The notes under the pieces: model-generated | What the model saw: the letters and a program-made list of their open reading frames with translations, nothing else | The model's database searches: none | What the model was told of the DNA's origin: nothing | Source of the DNA: Pseudomonas sp. RIT-PI-S | GTDB lineage: Bacteria > Pseudomonadota > Gammaproteobacteria > Pseudomonadales > Pseudomonadaceae | Assembly (NCBI RefSeq): GCF_025642975.1 | Contig: NZ_JANZKJ010000002.1 | Coordinates: forward strand, 248,001 to 312,000 | Reading direction: 5' to 3' | Length of the DNA stretch: 64,000 bases | Program-made: the position numbers and the translations under genes | In this document: positions 55,698-64,000 of the stretch, in pieces | Layout of the letters: the number at the start of each line of letters is the position of its first letter | Position numbering within the stretch: position 1 is the stretch's first letter

Positions 55698-56099
55698 CTA
55701 TAGCGGCGAAGGTTGAAAATCCGGCACCTCGGCGCGGATCGCCTCGAGCAGCGAAACGCGGTCGAACGGCTTGGTGAGAAACCGGTCGGCGCCCACGGCG
55801 CGTGCCCTGGCCCGATCGAACAGGCCCTCGCGGGAAGAGAGCATTATTACCGAAGTGCCCGAAAAGCGTGCGTTCTGTTTGATCAACTGGCACGCCTGGT
55901 AGCCATCGAGCCGAGGCATCATCACATCGATGAACACCACCCGAGGCTGGTGGTCCGCGAGGTGGGCCAGGGCATCGAAACCGTCCACGGCGGTGATGAC
56001 CTCGCAACCTGCCTGCTCCAAGAGCGTCTCGGCCGTGTGGCGAATGGTCTTGGAGTCGTCAACCACCATCACTCTCAGGGCCCGCGAATGCTGTTCCAT
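55698..56099 (-). CDS. pilG: Single-domain response regulator PilG
   Basis: A 133-residue CheY-like protein with acidic DD at 14-15, phospho-acceptor Asp58 (FIDVMMPRLDG) and FLTKPFDRVSL. In P. aeruginosa PilG promotes pilus extension and feeds into adenylate cyclase CyaB. As the first gene, it marks the start of the leftward Pil-Chp unit, divergent from gshB. Confidence 0.94.
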   Translation of the reverse strand: MEQHSRALRVMVVDDSKTIRHTAETLLEQAGCEVITAVDGFDALAHLADHQPRVVFIDVMMPRLDGYQACQLIKQNARFSGTSVIMLSSREGLFDRARARAVGADRFLTKPFDRVSLLEAIRAEVPDFQPSPL

Positions 56100-56294
56100 G
56101 GTCGCTCGTTTCGGTCTGCGTCGGCTGGCAGCGGCGCACCGTCATTGAGCGGCGCGCGCAAGCCTCGGAGCTTTTTAGCACACTCTACTGGCCGGTTCCA
56201 CGCTCGCCCTTGGGCCGGCGGCCTTGACCATAGCCCTGCGGCGGGCCACCCTGACGGCCATCACAGCCTGCCTATTGCCTGGAGACACACCACC

Positions 56295-57257
56295 ATGCCC
56301 ATCCGCGTCGGCATCGTCATGGACCCTATCTCGCGCATTTCCTATAAAAAGGACACTTCCCTGGCCCTGCTGCTCGCGGCCCAGGCGCGCGGCTGGGAAT
56401 TGACCTACATGGAGCTGCCCGACCTGTACCAGGCCAACGGCCAGCCGCGCGCCAAGGCATGCGGGCTGAAAGTGTTCGCCGACCCCCAGCAGTGGTACAC
56501 GCTCGAAGCGCCGCAGGACATTGCCCTGCAAGACCTGGACGTGATCCTGATGCGCAAGGATCCGCCCTTCAACATCGAGTTCGTGTATGCGACCTATTTC
56601 CTCGAGCAGGCCGAGCGGGCCGGGGTGCTGGTGGTCAACAAGCCGCAGAGCTTGCGCGACTGCAATGAAAAACTGTTCGCCACCCAGTTCCCCCAGTGCA
56701 ACCCGCCCACGCTGGTCAGCCGCCGCCAGGACATCATCCGCGACTTCGTGGCCGAGCATGGCGATGTGATCCTCAAGCCGCTGGACGAAATGGGCGGGGC
56801 GTCTATCTTCCGCCACCGCCAGGGTGACCCAAACCTTTCGGTGATCCTCGAAACCCTGACCGTACATGGCACCCACCAGACCATGGCGCAGAAATACATC
56901 CCCGCCATCAGCGAGGGCGATAAACGCATCCTGATGATCGACGGCGAACCGGTGGATTATTGCCTGGCGCGGATTCCAGCCGCAGGGGAAACCCGTGGCA
57001 ACCTGGCCGCCGGCGGTCGCGGCGAAGCGCGCCCATTGACTGAGCGCGATCGCTGGATCGCCGCGCAAGTAGGCCCAAGCCTGCGTGAGAAAGGCCTGAT
57101 GTTCGTGGGCCTGGATGTGATCGGCGAATACCTGACCGAAATCAACGTGACCAGCCCGACCTGTGCCCGCGAGATCGACGCCGCCTACGGCACCGATATA
57201 GGCGGCCTGCTGATGGACGCGATCGCCCGCAAACTGGCCGACCGCCCGCCCCGTTGA
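56295..57257 (+). CDS. gshB: Glutathione synthetase
   Basis: ATP-grasp enzyme adding glycine to gamma-glutamylcysteine. I start it at 56295 (MPIRVGIVMDPISRISYKKD), preceded by GGAGACACACCACC, giving 320 residues; upstream in-frame codons are antisense to pilG and not protein-like. Key segments: DVILMRKDPPFN, the ATP-grasp loop KPLDEMGGASIFR, and INVTSPTCAREID. It is divergent from pilG, as in P. aeruginosa. Confidence 0.96.
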   Translation: MPIRVGIVMDPISRISYKKDTSLALLLAAQARGWELTYMELPDLYQANGQPRAKACGLKVFADPQQWYTLEAPQDIALQDLDVILMRKDPPFNIEFVYATYFLEQAERAGVLVVNKPQSLRDCNEKLFATQFPQCNPPTLVSRRQDIIRDFVAEHGDVILKPLDEMGGASIFRHRQGDPNLSVILETLTVHGTHQTMAQKYIPAISEGDKRILMIDGEPVDYCLARIPAAGETRGNLAAGGRGEARPLTERDRWIAAQVGPSLREKGLMFVGLDVIGEYLTEINVTSPTCAREIDAAYGTDIGGLLMDAIARKLADRPPR

Positions 57258-57347
57258 GGCACCGGGCGCCGCCTCGCCGGGGGTTTTGCGGTATGATCCT
57301 CCGCCATCCGCCGTTGAACGCCCCGGGGTAAGGGTGCCAGGTACCCG

Positions 57348-58250
57348 ATGACCAGTTTTACCGACCTTTCCTCGAAGCTCGCTCCCAAGGCCGTCCGCCC
57401 GGCGGACCGCCTGGGTTTTGCCCTGTTCATCGCCGCTCTGCTGCACCTGGCGGTGATCCTCGGGGTGAGCTTCAACCTTGAGCCTCCAGCGCAGGTCAGC
57501 AAGACCCTGGAGGTGACCCTGTCGACCTTCAAGAGCGACAAAGCACCGGAGAAGGCCGACTTCCTCGCCCAGGACAACCAGCAAGGCAGCGGCACGCTGG
57601 AGCACAAGGCCGTGCCCAAGACCACCGAAGTCGCCCCCTTCCAAAGCGATCAGATCAACCGCGTGACGCCGCCCCCGGCGCCGCGCCCGGTGCGCGAACA
57701 GGCGCCACAAAAAACCAAGGTAGTCGCCACCACGGCGAGCCAGCCGAAGAAAACCGAAGCGCGCCCGCAGAAGCAGCCGGCCGACGAGCAACCGAAGGCG
57801 ACCACACCAGATTTCGACAGCGCACAGCTCTCCAGCGAGATCGCCAGCCTGGAGGCGGAGCTGTCCAACGAGCAGCAAGCCTACGCAAAACGGCCCCGCA
57901 TCTATCGGCTCAGCGCCGCCTCGACCATGCGCGACAAGGGCGCCTGGTACAAGGAAGACTGGCGCAAGAAAGTCGAGCGCGTGGGCAACCTCAACTACCC
58001 TGAGCAGGCCCGCCAGCAGCAAATCTACGGCAACCTGCGGATGCTCGTGTCGATCAACCGTGATGGTTCCTTGTACGAAGTGCTGGTGCTGGAGTCCTCC
58101 GGCCAGCCGTTGCTGGACGAAGCCGCGCAGCGCATCGTGCGCCTGGCGGCACCGTTCGCGCCGTTCACCGGGGACCTTTCGGACATCGATCGGCTCGAAA
58201 TCATTCGGACGTGGCGGTTCTCCAAGGGGGATCGGCTCTCCAGCAACTGA
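57348..58250 (+). CDS. tonB3: TonB-like energy transducer TonB3
   Basis: A 300-residue TonB protein. The N-terminal helix LGFALFIAALLHLAVILGV carries the conserved membrane His (His33), followed by a Pro/Lys/Gln-rich periplasmic spacer and a C-terminal TonB domain (YPEQARQQQIYGNLRMLVSINRDGSL to IIRTWRF). Location after gshB beside the Pil-Chp genes matches P. aeruginosa tonB3 (PA0406), which is needed for twitching motility and pilus assembly rather than iron uptake. No exbB/exbD genes are adjacent. Confidence 0.88.
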   Translation: MTSFTDLSSKLAPKAVRPADRLGFALFIAALLHLAVILGVSFNLEPPAQVSKTLEVTLSTFKSDKAPEKADFLAQDNQQGSGTLEHKAVPKTTEVAPFQSDQINRVTPPPAPRPVREQAPQKTKVVATTASQPKKTEARPQKQPADEQPKATTPDFDSAQLSSEIASLEAELSNEQQAYAKRPRIYRLSAASTMRDKGAWYKEDWRKKVERVGNLNYPEQARQQQIYGNLRMLVSINRDGSLYEVLVLESSGQPLLDEAAQRIVRLAAPFAPFTGDLSDIDRLEIIRTWRFSKGDRLSSN

Positions 58251-58309
58251 CCGCCGCCATGGTTGATCGCGGCTTGTAAGCAACTCGAGGCAGCGCCACA
58301 CTACGCCCT

Positions 58310-58879
58310 ATGAAGACCCTTGAAACCAGCTACCTCAAGCACCAGTTCCTGATCGCCATGCCGCACATGGCCGATCCGAACTTCGCGCAGACCCTCACCT
58401 ATATCGTCGAACATACCGATCGCGGCGCCATGGGCCTGGTGGTGAACCGGCCGCAGGAGCTGAACCTGGCGGACATCCTCGAACAGCTTCGGCCAGAGGC
58501 CACCCCACCGCTTTCCGCGCAGTTGGTGCCGGTCTATGGCGGCGGCCCCGTGCAAATGGATCGCGGCTTCGTGCTGCACACCAGCGGGCAGGTCTATGAC
58601 GCCACTGTCGACCTGGGTGGGATATCGCTGTCCACGTCCCAGGACGTACTGTTCGCCATTGCCGATGGCAGCGGCCCGGCCAATAGCCTGATTACCTTGG
58701 GCTACGCGGGCTGGGAGGCCGGCCAGCTGGAAAGCGAGATGGCCGAGAACGCCTGGCTGACCTGCCCCTTCGACGCCGACATCCTTTTCGCCGTGGCCAG
58801 TGAGCAGCGCCTTGAGGCCGCGGCGGCGCGCCTGGGCGTCAACCTCAACCTGCTCACCAGCCAGGCGGGTCACGCCTGA
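58310..58879 (+). CDS. algH: YqgE/AlgH family protein
   Basis: A 189-residue protein of the UPF0301 family. Conserved segments: SYLKHQFLIAMPHMADPNF, YIVEHTDRGAMGLVVNRP, VYGGGPVQMDRGFVLH and GYAGWEAGQLE. In P. aeruginosa AlgH affects alginate and virulence-factor regulation by an unclear mechanism. Its stop overlaps the ruvX start by one base (TGATG), the near-universal yqgE-yqgF pairing. Confidence 0.93.
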   Translation: MKTLETSYLKHQFLIAMPHMADPNFAQTLTYIVEHTDRGAMGLVVNRPQELNLADILEQLRPEATPPLSAQLVPVYGGGPVQMDRGFVLHTSGQVYDATVDLGGISLSTSQDVLFAIADGSGPANSLITLGYAGWEAGQLESEMAENAWLTCPFDADILFAVASEQRLEAAAARLGVNLNLLTSQAGHA

Positions 58880-59319
58880 TGGCTGTGCGCCTGCTCCTGG
58901 GTTTCGATTACGGCAGCAAGCAGATCGGCCTTGCCGTCGGCCAGGTGATCACCGGCCAGGCCCGCGAGCTGTGCGTGCTCAAGGCACAAAATGGCGTGCC
59001 GGATTGGCTCAAGGTCGAGGCCTTGATCAAGGAGTGGAAACCCGACGCGCTGGTGGTGGGCCTGCCCTTGAACATGGATGGCACCCCTAGCGACATGAGC
59101 GCGCGTGCCGAACGTTTCGCCCGCCAGCTCAATGGCCGCTTCAACCTGCCGGTACACACCCACGATGAGCGCCTCACCACCTTCGAAGCCAAGGGCGAAC
59201 GCATGGCCCGCGGGCAACGCACCGGGAGCTACCGTGATAACCCCGTGGACGCCATTGCCGCCCGGCTGCTGCTGGAGGGCTGGCTGGAGGCCAATGCCGA
59301 GCGCCTTTCCGATCTCTGA
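58879..59319 (+). CDS. ruvX: Holliday junction resolvase-like protein RuvX (YqgF)
   Basis: A 146-residue RNase H-fold nuclease linked to 16S rRNA 5'-end processing and possibly DNA repair. Motifs: LLGFDYGSKQIGLAVGQ with the first catalytic Asp, ALVVGLPLNMDGT, HTHDERLTT with a catalytic Glu, and DNPVDAIAARLLLE. It is translationally coupled to algH and followed by pyrR. Confidence 0.95.
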   Translation: MAVRLLLGFDYGSKQIGLAVGQVITGQARELCVLKAQNGVPDWLKVEALIKEWKPDALVVGLPLNMDGTPSDMSARAERFARQLNGRFNLPVHTHDERLTTFEAKGERMARGQRTGSYRDNPVDAIAARLLLEGWLEANAERLSDL

Positions 59320-59358
59320 TTGCTATGGGCCGCCGCGGGCGCCCATGATGGAGTTTGC

Positions 59359-59892
59359 ATGAGCTTACCCAACCCTGCCGAACTGATCGGCCAGATGTCC
59401 AACGCCCTTTCAACTCGCTTGCAGGCTCGTGGCATCGATGAGCCGCGCTTTATCGGCATCCGCACCGGTGGGGTGTGGGTCGCCCAGGCGCTGCTGGACC
59501 ACATGGGCCTGGCGAGGACCCTGGGCACGTTGGACGTGTCTTTCTACCGTGACGACTTCAGCCAGAACGGCCTGCACCCGCAGGTGCGTCCGTCGGAACT
59601 GCCCTTCGAGATCGAGGGCCAGCACCTGGTGCTGGTGGACGACGTGCTGATGAGCGGCCGGACCATCCGCGCGGCGCTCAACGAGCTGTTCGACTATGGC
59701 CGCCCAGCCAGCGTGACCCTGGTCAGCCTGCTGGACCTTAACGCCGCCGAGTTGCCGATCCGCCCGGATGTAGTAGGCGCGACCCTGTCGCTGGCCGCGG
59801 ACGAGCGAGTAAAATTGCTCGGCCCCGCGCCGCTCGCGCTCGAGCGTCAGGCCATTAATTCCGCTTCCAGCCTTCAAGAGTCCCCTCGATGA
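59359..59892 (+). CDS. pyrR: PyrR bifunctional pyrimidine regulator/uracil phosphoribosyltransferase
   Basis: A 177-residue PRT-fold protein. I start it at 59359 ([20 protein letters not shown]), after GGAG. The PRPP loop reads [17 protein letters not shown], and [15 protein letters not shown] is the substrate side. In Gram-positives PyrR binds pyr mRNA for attenuation; I saw no convincing attenuator upstream of pyrB, which overlaps the pyrR stop by four bases, so its regulatory role here is unproven. Confidence 0.93.
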   Translation: MSLPNPAELIGQMSNALSTRLQARGIDEPRFIGIRTGGVWVAQALLDHMGLARTLGTLDVSFYRDDFSQNGLHPQVRPSELPFEIEGQHLVLVDDVLMSGRTIRAALNELFDYGRPASVTLVSLLDLNAAELPIRPDVVGATLSLAADERVKLLGPAPLALERQAINSASSLQESPR

Positions 59893-60890
59893 TGCCCACC
59901 GACGCCAAGCGCCCCTTGCAGCTGAACGACCAGGGCCAGCTGCGGCATTTCCTGTCCCTCGATGGGCTGCCTCGTGAACTGCTCACCGAGATACTCGACA
60001 CCGCCGACTCGTTCCTGGAAGTCGGCGCCAGGGCGGTGAAGAAGGTGCCGTTGCTGCGCGGTAAAACCGTGTGCAATGTGTTCTTCGAAAACTCGACGCG
60101 TACCCGCACCACCTTCGAGCTGGCCGCTCAGCGGCTGTCTGCGGACGTGATCACGCTCAACGTGTCCACCTCATCCACCAGCAAGGGTGAAACCCTGTTC
60201 GACACGCTGCGCAACCTCGAGGCCATGGCTGCCGATATGTTCGTGGTACGTCATGCAGACTCCGGCGCCGCCCATTACATTGCCGAGCATGTGTGCCCAG
60301 ACGTCGCCGTGATCAACGGCGGTGACGGCCGCCACGCGCACCCGACCCAAGGCATGCTGGACATGCTGACGATCCGCCGCCACAAGGGCGGCTTCGAAAA
60401 CCTTTCGGTGGCCATCGTGGGTGACATCCTGCATTCGCGAGTGGCGCGCTCGAACATGATCGCCCTCAAGGCGCTGGGCTGCCCGGATATCCGCGTGGTC
60501 GGCCCGAAAACCCTGCTTCCGGTCGGTGTGGAGCAATATGGGGTGAAGGTGTACACCGACCTTGCGCAAGGCCTGAAGGATGTAGACGTGGTGATCATGC
60601 TGCGCCTGCAGCGCGAGCGCATGCAGGGCGGCCTGTTGCCCAGCGAAGGGGAGTTCTACCGCTTGTTCGGGCTGACCACCCAGCGCCTGGCCCTGGCGCG
60701 CCCGGATGCGATCGTGATGCACCCAGGCCCGATCAACCGCGGCGTGGAGATCGAATCCGCGGTCGCGGATGGCGCGCAATCGGTGATTCTCAACCAAGTA
60801 ACCTACGGCATTGCCGTACGCATGGCGGTGCTCTCCATGGCCATGAGCGGCCAGACAGCACAGCGGCAGATCGCCCAGGAGAACGCTTAA
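59889..60890 (+). CDS. pyrB: Aspartate carbamoyltransferase catalytic subunit
   Basis: Forms carbamoyl aspartate in de novo pyrimidine synthesis. The 333-residue product has the carbamoyl phosphate motif [19 protein letters not shown], the 80s loop [30 protein letters not shown] and [11 protein letters not shown]. The N-terminal extension of about 20 residues is typical of Pseudomonas class A enzymes, which form a dodecamer with the inactive PyrC'. Its start overlaps the pyrR stop (ATGATG; 59889 or 59892). Confidence 0.97.
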   Translation: MMPTDAKRPLQLNDQGQLRHFLSLDGLPRELLTEILDTADSFLEVGARAVKKVPLLRGKTVCNVFFENSTRTRTTFELAAQRLSADVITLNVSTSSTSKGETLFDTLRNLEAMAADMFVVRHADSGAAHYIAEHVCPDVAVINGGDGRHAHPTQGMLDMLTIRRHKGGFENLSVAIVGDILHSRVARSNMIALKALGCPDIRVVGPKTLLPVGVEQYGVKVYTDLAQGLKDVDVVIMLRLQRERMQGGLLPSEGEFYRLFGLTTQRLALARPDAIVMHPGPINRGVEIESAVADGAQSVILNQVTYGIAVRMAVLSMAMSGQTAQRQIAQENA

Positions 60891-62162
60891 GTGAGTGTGA
60901 GCATTATCGGCGCCCGGCTTATCGACCCGGCGTCTGGCCTCGATCAACTGGCTGACCTCCACCTTGAAGGTGGCAAGCTGCTGGCCGTAGGCGCAGCACC
61001 TAGCGCTTTCGTGCCCCACCAAACCCTCCAGGCCCAGGGCCTGGTCGCCGCGCCAGGCCTGGTCGACCTGAACGTTTCGTTGCGCGAACCCGGCTTCAGC
61101 CGCAAAGGCACCATTGCCAGCGAAACCCGCGCCGCCGCCGCTGGTGGCGTCACCTCGCTGTGCTGCCCACCACGTACCCGCCCGGTGCTCGACACCTCGG
61201 CTGTCGCTGAGTTGATCCTGGATCGGGCACGTGACGCCGGCCATTGCAAGGTGTTCCCCATCGGGGCGCTCAGCAAGGGCCTGGAAGGAGAGCAACTGGC
61301 CGAGCTGGTCGCCTTGCGAGACGCCGGCTGCGTGGCCTTCGGCAACGGCCTGAACACCTTTACCAATACCCGCACCCTGTGCCGCGCGCTCGAATACGCC
61401 GCGACCTTCGACCTGACGGTCATTTTCAACTCCCAGGACCGCGACCTGGCCGCTGGCGGCCTCGCGCATGAAGGCCCAACGGCGAGTTTCCTGGGCCTGC
61501 CCGGTGTTCCGGAGACGGCCGAGACCGTCGCGCTGGCACGAGACCTACTGCTGGTGGAGCAGAGCGGCGTACGCGCGCACTTCAGCCAGCTGACCACCGC
61601 TCGTGGCGCAGAAATGATTGCCCAGGCACAGGCACGCGGCTTGCCAGTCACCGCCGACGTGGCGTTGTACCAGCTGATCCTGACCGACGAAGCACTGACC
61701 GGCTTCTCCAGCCTGTACCACGTGCAGCCGCCATTGCGCACCCGGGCAGACCGCGATGGCCTGCGCGAAGCCGTCAAAGCTGGAGTTATCCAGGCCATTT
61801 CCAGCCATCACCAACCCCACGAGCGTGACGCCAAGCAGGCGCCGTTCGGCGCCACCGAACCCGGCATCAGCAGCGTGGAACTGCTGTTACCGCTGGCACT
61901 GACACTGGTAGAAGAAGGCCTGCTGGACCTGCCGACCCTGCTTGGCCGCTTGACAACCGGCCCGGCCCAAGCACTGCGCCTGGCTGCCGGCGAGCTGAAG
62001 GTAGGCGGCCCGGCGGACCTGGTGCTGTTCGACCCCGCAGCGACCACTGTCGCCGGCGAACACTGGTATTCGCGCGGCGAAAACAGCCCGTTCCTCGGCC
62101 ACTGCTTGCCGGGAGCGGTGCGCTATACGCTGGTTGAGGGGAGGATTAGCCACCAGGGGTAA
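60891..62162 (+). CDS. pyrC': Dihydroorotase-like subunit PyrC' (inactive, ATCase partner)
   Basis: A 423-residue dihydroorotase homologue that starts at a GTG directly after the pyrB stop, with AGGAGA inside pyrB as ribosome site. The metal motif that reads DPHVHLR in active enzymes is DLNVSLR here: both histidines are replaced (Asn61, Ser63). The late DHAPH motif reads SHHQPH, so the catalytic Asp is lost as well. It therefore cannot be a normal zinc dihydroorotase. In P. putida and P. aeruginosa such pyrC' proteins are needed to assemble aspartate transcarbamoylase. An active pyrC must lie elsewhere. Confidence 0.93.
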   Translation: MSVSIIGARLIDPASGLDQLADLHLEGGKLLAVGAAPSAFVPHQTLQAQGLVAAPGLVDLNVSLREPGFSRKGTIASETRAAAAGGVTSLCCPPRTRPVLDTSAVAELILDRARDAGHCKVFPIGALSKGLEGEQLAELVALRDAGCVAFGNGLNTFTNTRTLCRALEYAATFDLTVIFNSQDRDLAAGGLAHEGPTASFLGLPGVPETAETVALARDLLLVEQSGVRAHFSQLTTARGAEMIAQAQARGLPVTADVALYQLILTDEALTGFSSLYHVQPPLRTRADRDGLREAVKAGVIQAISSHHQPHERDAKQAPFGATEPGISSVELLLPLALTLVEEGLLDLPTLLGRLTTGPAQALRLAAGELKVGGPADLVLFDPAATTVAGEHWYSRGENSPFLGHCLPGAVRYTLVEGRISHQG

Positions 62163-62305
62163 CCCTGGGGCGCTCGTAGCGGCAGGCATGTCGAGCCACA
62201 GCCTGTTGCCACAAAGTGTATCCGCGCTAAAACCATGAAGACGCACGGAGCCTATACGCGCACCGTTAAATAAGCGGCATGTTCGTTTTCTAGTGTGTCT
62301 TTGCC

Positions 62306-63109
62306 ATGTCGCGGCAAACTGGTTTCAGTCGCTGTTTTTCAGCCTGCCAAAATACTCATCGGGGCCCAGTGATCATTCTGGCATCAGGGCCCTCCGCTGG
62401 GGATTTTCCAGTCGAGGAGTTTGCAGCGGTCCCCATAATCACTATGAACGGGGCCATTGCGGCTCTGCTGCATACCGATATCCGCCCGCTATTTTACGTC
62501 AGTACCGACCGTGGCTTTTGCAGGGAACAGCCTGCCTTGTATCGGGCGGCCATTGCCCGGGCGCAGAATCTCGCCCTCTGGCCTGACCAGATCGCTGAAT
62601 TGGAACCCGCGTACACGGAACGGGCTTACCCATTGCGAAAGGCGCCCGCCACTGGCGTCAGGCATTTGTTCGGCCAGGACCGAGAGCTCGCCACGCGGGC
62701 ACGCAATGTATTGAGTAAGCGCGCCCGTAGCATCGGCTTCAGTAAGGACATGGGCTACGGTTTTTTCGACGCTAGAACGATCGCATATGTCTGTCTGCAG
62801 CTCGCCTATCATTTGGGCTTCGATCAAATATTCATGGTCGGTGTGGATCTTAACGGCAAGGCTCAGCGATTCTACGACGCCAGCGTGCCAGCCCCCTCCC
62901 CCTGCGGCCTTGACGATTACTTCCACTCTCGCATCCTGCCTAGTTTCAAAGTATTGAAAAGAGCCCTTAGCACTTCCGGAAGGCAGGTAATGAACTTATC
63001 GGGTGTCAGCAAGCTGCCGGGCTCTTTGATTCAGCGTGCAGACCTCTCGGCGCTGCGCTGCGCCTCGGCATCCGCCATCAACTGCTCAAGCATGAAGTCC
63101 GGGGAATAA
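62306..63109 (+). CDS. MptE-like/DUF115-type Rossmann protein, probable LPS or glycan biosynthesis
   Basis: A 267-residue protein whose clear part begins GPVIILASGPSAGDFP, a nucleotide-binding-like GPS loop, then a stretch with MNGAIAALLHTDIRPLFYVSTDRGF and IAYVCLQLAYHLGFDQIFMVGVDLNGK. These resemble the MptE-like (DUF115) family found in LPS and flagellin-glycan clusters. The start is uncertain: 62306 lacks a good ribosome site, and a later start near the GPVIIL stretch is possible. The region is visibly less GC-rich than the pyr genes. Its end overlaps the convergent next gene by 79 bases. Confidence 0.65.
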   Translation: MSRQTGFSRCFSACQNTHRGPVIILASGPSAGDFPVEEFAAVPIITMNGAIAALLHTDIRPLFYVSTDRGFCREQPALYRAAIARAQNLALWPDQIAELEPAYTERAYPLRKAPATGVRHLFGQDRELATRARNVLSKRARSIGFSKDMGYGFFDARTIAYVCLQLAYHLGFDQIFMVGVDLNGKAQRFYDASVPAPSPCGLDDYFHSRILPSFKVLKRALSTSGRQVMNLSGVSKLPGSLIQRADLSALRCASASAINCSSMKSGE

Positions 63110-64000
63110 CGGTAAAGAACACCTTCTGGCAACGCCTGCAACGGGCACTTGAGAAAGCTTTCCAGCTGGTTGACGTTCGAAGCGCCTTGGCTCTCCAGCA
63201 CGAATACATTGGCCGGGTGATAGAGCTCGAGCTCCTTTACTGCTGGATTGTTGGTAATCAACTTCTTGCCAAAATAGGCGGCTTCCAGTGCCCGCAATGT
63301 GGCGCCGACCTGGCCAGGTTGGTTGATTTCCACTAACACCTCTGCCTGCTGGGCGCGCTTCAGATTTTGCTCATAATCCATTCCCTGACTTACGTGGTAT
63401 GGGGAGGGCAAAGTGGTTGTCGCGTCCTGCACAATATGGAAATCCGCTTCGCAGTGGTTCGCTTTCAAGTTCTGCGCGAGGGCGCAAAGCATCGCCGCTC
63501 GGCCTTTGTCCCGGCCCAGGAAAAAGCATTTCTTGGCCCTGCCACCCGCCGGAGGGCTACCCAAGCCTTGGCGAACCTCGTCGAACCCCAGCGGGAAGAA
63601 CTGGTTGAGCGGCCGCATGCCCAACTGAGCGCACTGCTGCGCATCGAAGCTGTAGATGCAGTCGAACAGCGGCTTCATTTCTGCGAGGAATGCGGCATCT
63701 ATCAGGTCCCGAACCAGCAGCACCCTACGCCCGGGAAACGCCCGCACAATCGCCGGGTTCACATGCCTGCGGACCTGCCCTTCATTGCAAACAAGAAGGT
63801 CGCATGGCCGCGCCTGTCGTAGGCAGCACACCATTCGGCCCAGCCAGTCTTCGCTGATGCGCATGGCGCCAAGGCGCTTATTGAGGGAATTGAGCTTGCG
63901 CTGAGCGCGCTGGGCCAGCTTGGGTGGAACTAGTGGCTCCACGGCGTAGGTGCTAGCCAAGTAGGCGATGAAGCGCTGCTCGTACTGTGCGGTCCAGCCA
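63031..64000 (-). CDS. Probable glycosyltransferase-like protein (N-terminus cut by window edge)
   Basis: The frame stays open to base 64000 and codes for plausible protein (WTAQYEQRFIAYLAS) before the first TTG at 63960, so the gene almost certainly starts outside the window. Visible parts include RVLLVRDLIDAAF, FDCIYSFDAQQCAQLGM with a FFPLGFDE stretch, and EINQPGQVGATLRALEAAYFGKKLITNN, which resembles the donor-binding end of GT-B glycosyltransferases of the CgeB/CpsI type. With its convergent neighbour it looks like part of a surface-polysaccharide cluster. Exact family not certain. Confidence 0.7.
   Translation of the reverse strand, partial: GWTAQYEQRFIAYLASTYAVEPLVPPKLAQRAQRKLNSLNKRLGAMRISEDWLGRMVCCLRQARPCDLLVCNEGQVRRHVNPAIVRAFPGRRVLLVRDLIDAAFLAEMKPLFDCIYSFDAQQCAQLGMRPLNQFFPLGFDEVRQGLGSPPAGGRAKKCFFLGRDKGRAAMLCALAQNLKANHCEADFHIVQDATTTLPSPYHVSQGMDYEQNLKRAQQAEVLVEINQPGQVGATLRALEAAYFGKKLITNNPAVKELELYHPANVFVLESQGASNVNQLESFLKCPLQALPEGVLYRYSPDFMLEQLMADAEAQRSAERSAR

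Noticed and set aside
55713..56294. N-terminal extension of gshB by 194 codons
   Set aside because: Antisense to pilG, no similarity to ATP-grasp proteins, and the ATG at 56295 has a good ribosome site.
56175..58301. Minus-strand open frame of 708 codons
   Set aside because: Antisense to gshB and tonB3, both of which have clear motifs and ribosome sites.

Overview
The window is a GC-rich, densely coded stretch of a Pseudomonas chromosome. Gene content and order point to the P. putida group or a close relative: aceF next to a DipA-type phosphodiesterase and msrA; divergent putP/putA; the tktA-epd-pgk-fba block beside metK; ahcY-metF-rhlE; a Pil-Chp chemosensory cluster beside gshB-tonB3-algH-ruvX-pyrRBC'. 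The species call rests on recalled synteny, not on a database search. Almost everything looks chromosomal and vertically inherited. I saw no insertion sequence, prophage, CRISPR array, rRNA or tRNA gene.

Layout. 1-5 kb: the end of pyruvate dehydrogenase E2 (cut by the left edge), a PAS-GAF-PAS-GGDEF-EAL protein with a degenerate GGDEF site (dipA), msrA, and convergent rlmJ. 5.9-18.6 kb: proline transport and catabolism (putP/putA around a 329-bp operator region with repeated GGTTGCACC), a K+/H+ antiporter, a large MscK-type mechanosensitive channel and SelO. 18.6-24.9 kb: a YccS-type membrane protein, an orphan periplasmic binding protein, a REC-PAS-GGDEF-EAL response regulator, and a signal-less PL7 alginate lyase preceded by a possible structured leader or sRNA. 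24.9-31.3 kb: the leftward tktA-epd-pgk-three lipoproteins-fba block. 31.5-33.7 kb: an ArsR-methyltransferase fusion regulator and metK, with a perfect palindrome in the divergent promoter. 33.8-38 kb: ligB, a DUF1090 protein, a MAPEG protein, a DMT exporter and a thioesterase. 38-43.7 kb: ahcY behind an SAH riboswitch, metF, a second orphan binding protein and an RhlE2-type helicase. 43.7-47.4 kb: YceI with cytochrome b561, bioA, rsmE. 47.4-56.1 kb: chpC, chpA, pilJ, pilI, pilH, pilG, all leftward, with no pilK or chpB between them. 56.3-62.2 kb: gshB, tonB3, algH, ruvX, pyrR, pyrB and the pseudo-dihydroorotase pyrC'. 62.3-64 kb: two convergent, overlapping genes resembling surface-polysaccharide functions, the last cut by the right edge.

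How the genes work together. The S-adenosylmethionine cycle is unusually concentrated: metK makes SAM, ahcY removes SAH under riboswitch control, metF supplies methyl groups, bioA uses SAM as amino donor, and the ArsR-methyltransferase regulator next to metK is a plausible SAH or SAM sensor. Cyclic-di-GMP turnover is represented by two bifunctional-looking proteins whose motifs have decayed in opposite halves: one probably only degrades the messenger, the other probably mainly makes it. The Pil-Chp genes with tonB3 form a type IV pilus control block, and pyrR-pyrB-pyrC' encode aspartate transcarbamoylase, its inactive partner and a PyrR protein.

Nothing here is clearly a new multi-gene system. 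The best candidates for new biology are the structured element upstream of the alginate lyase, the ArsR-methyltransferase operator, the adaptation-free Chp array, and the exported-looking DNA ligase LigB with its DUF1090 partner.
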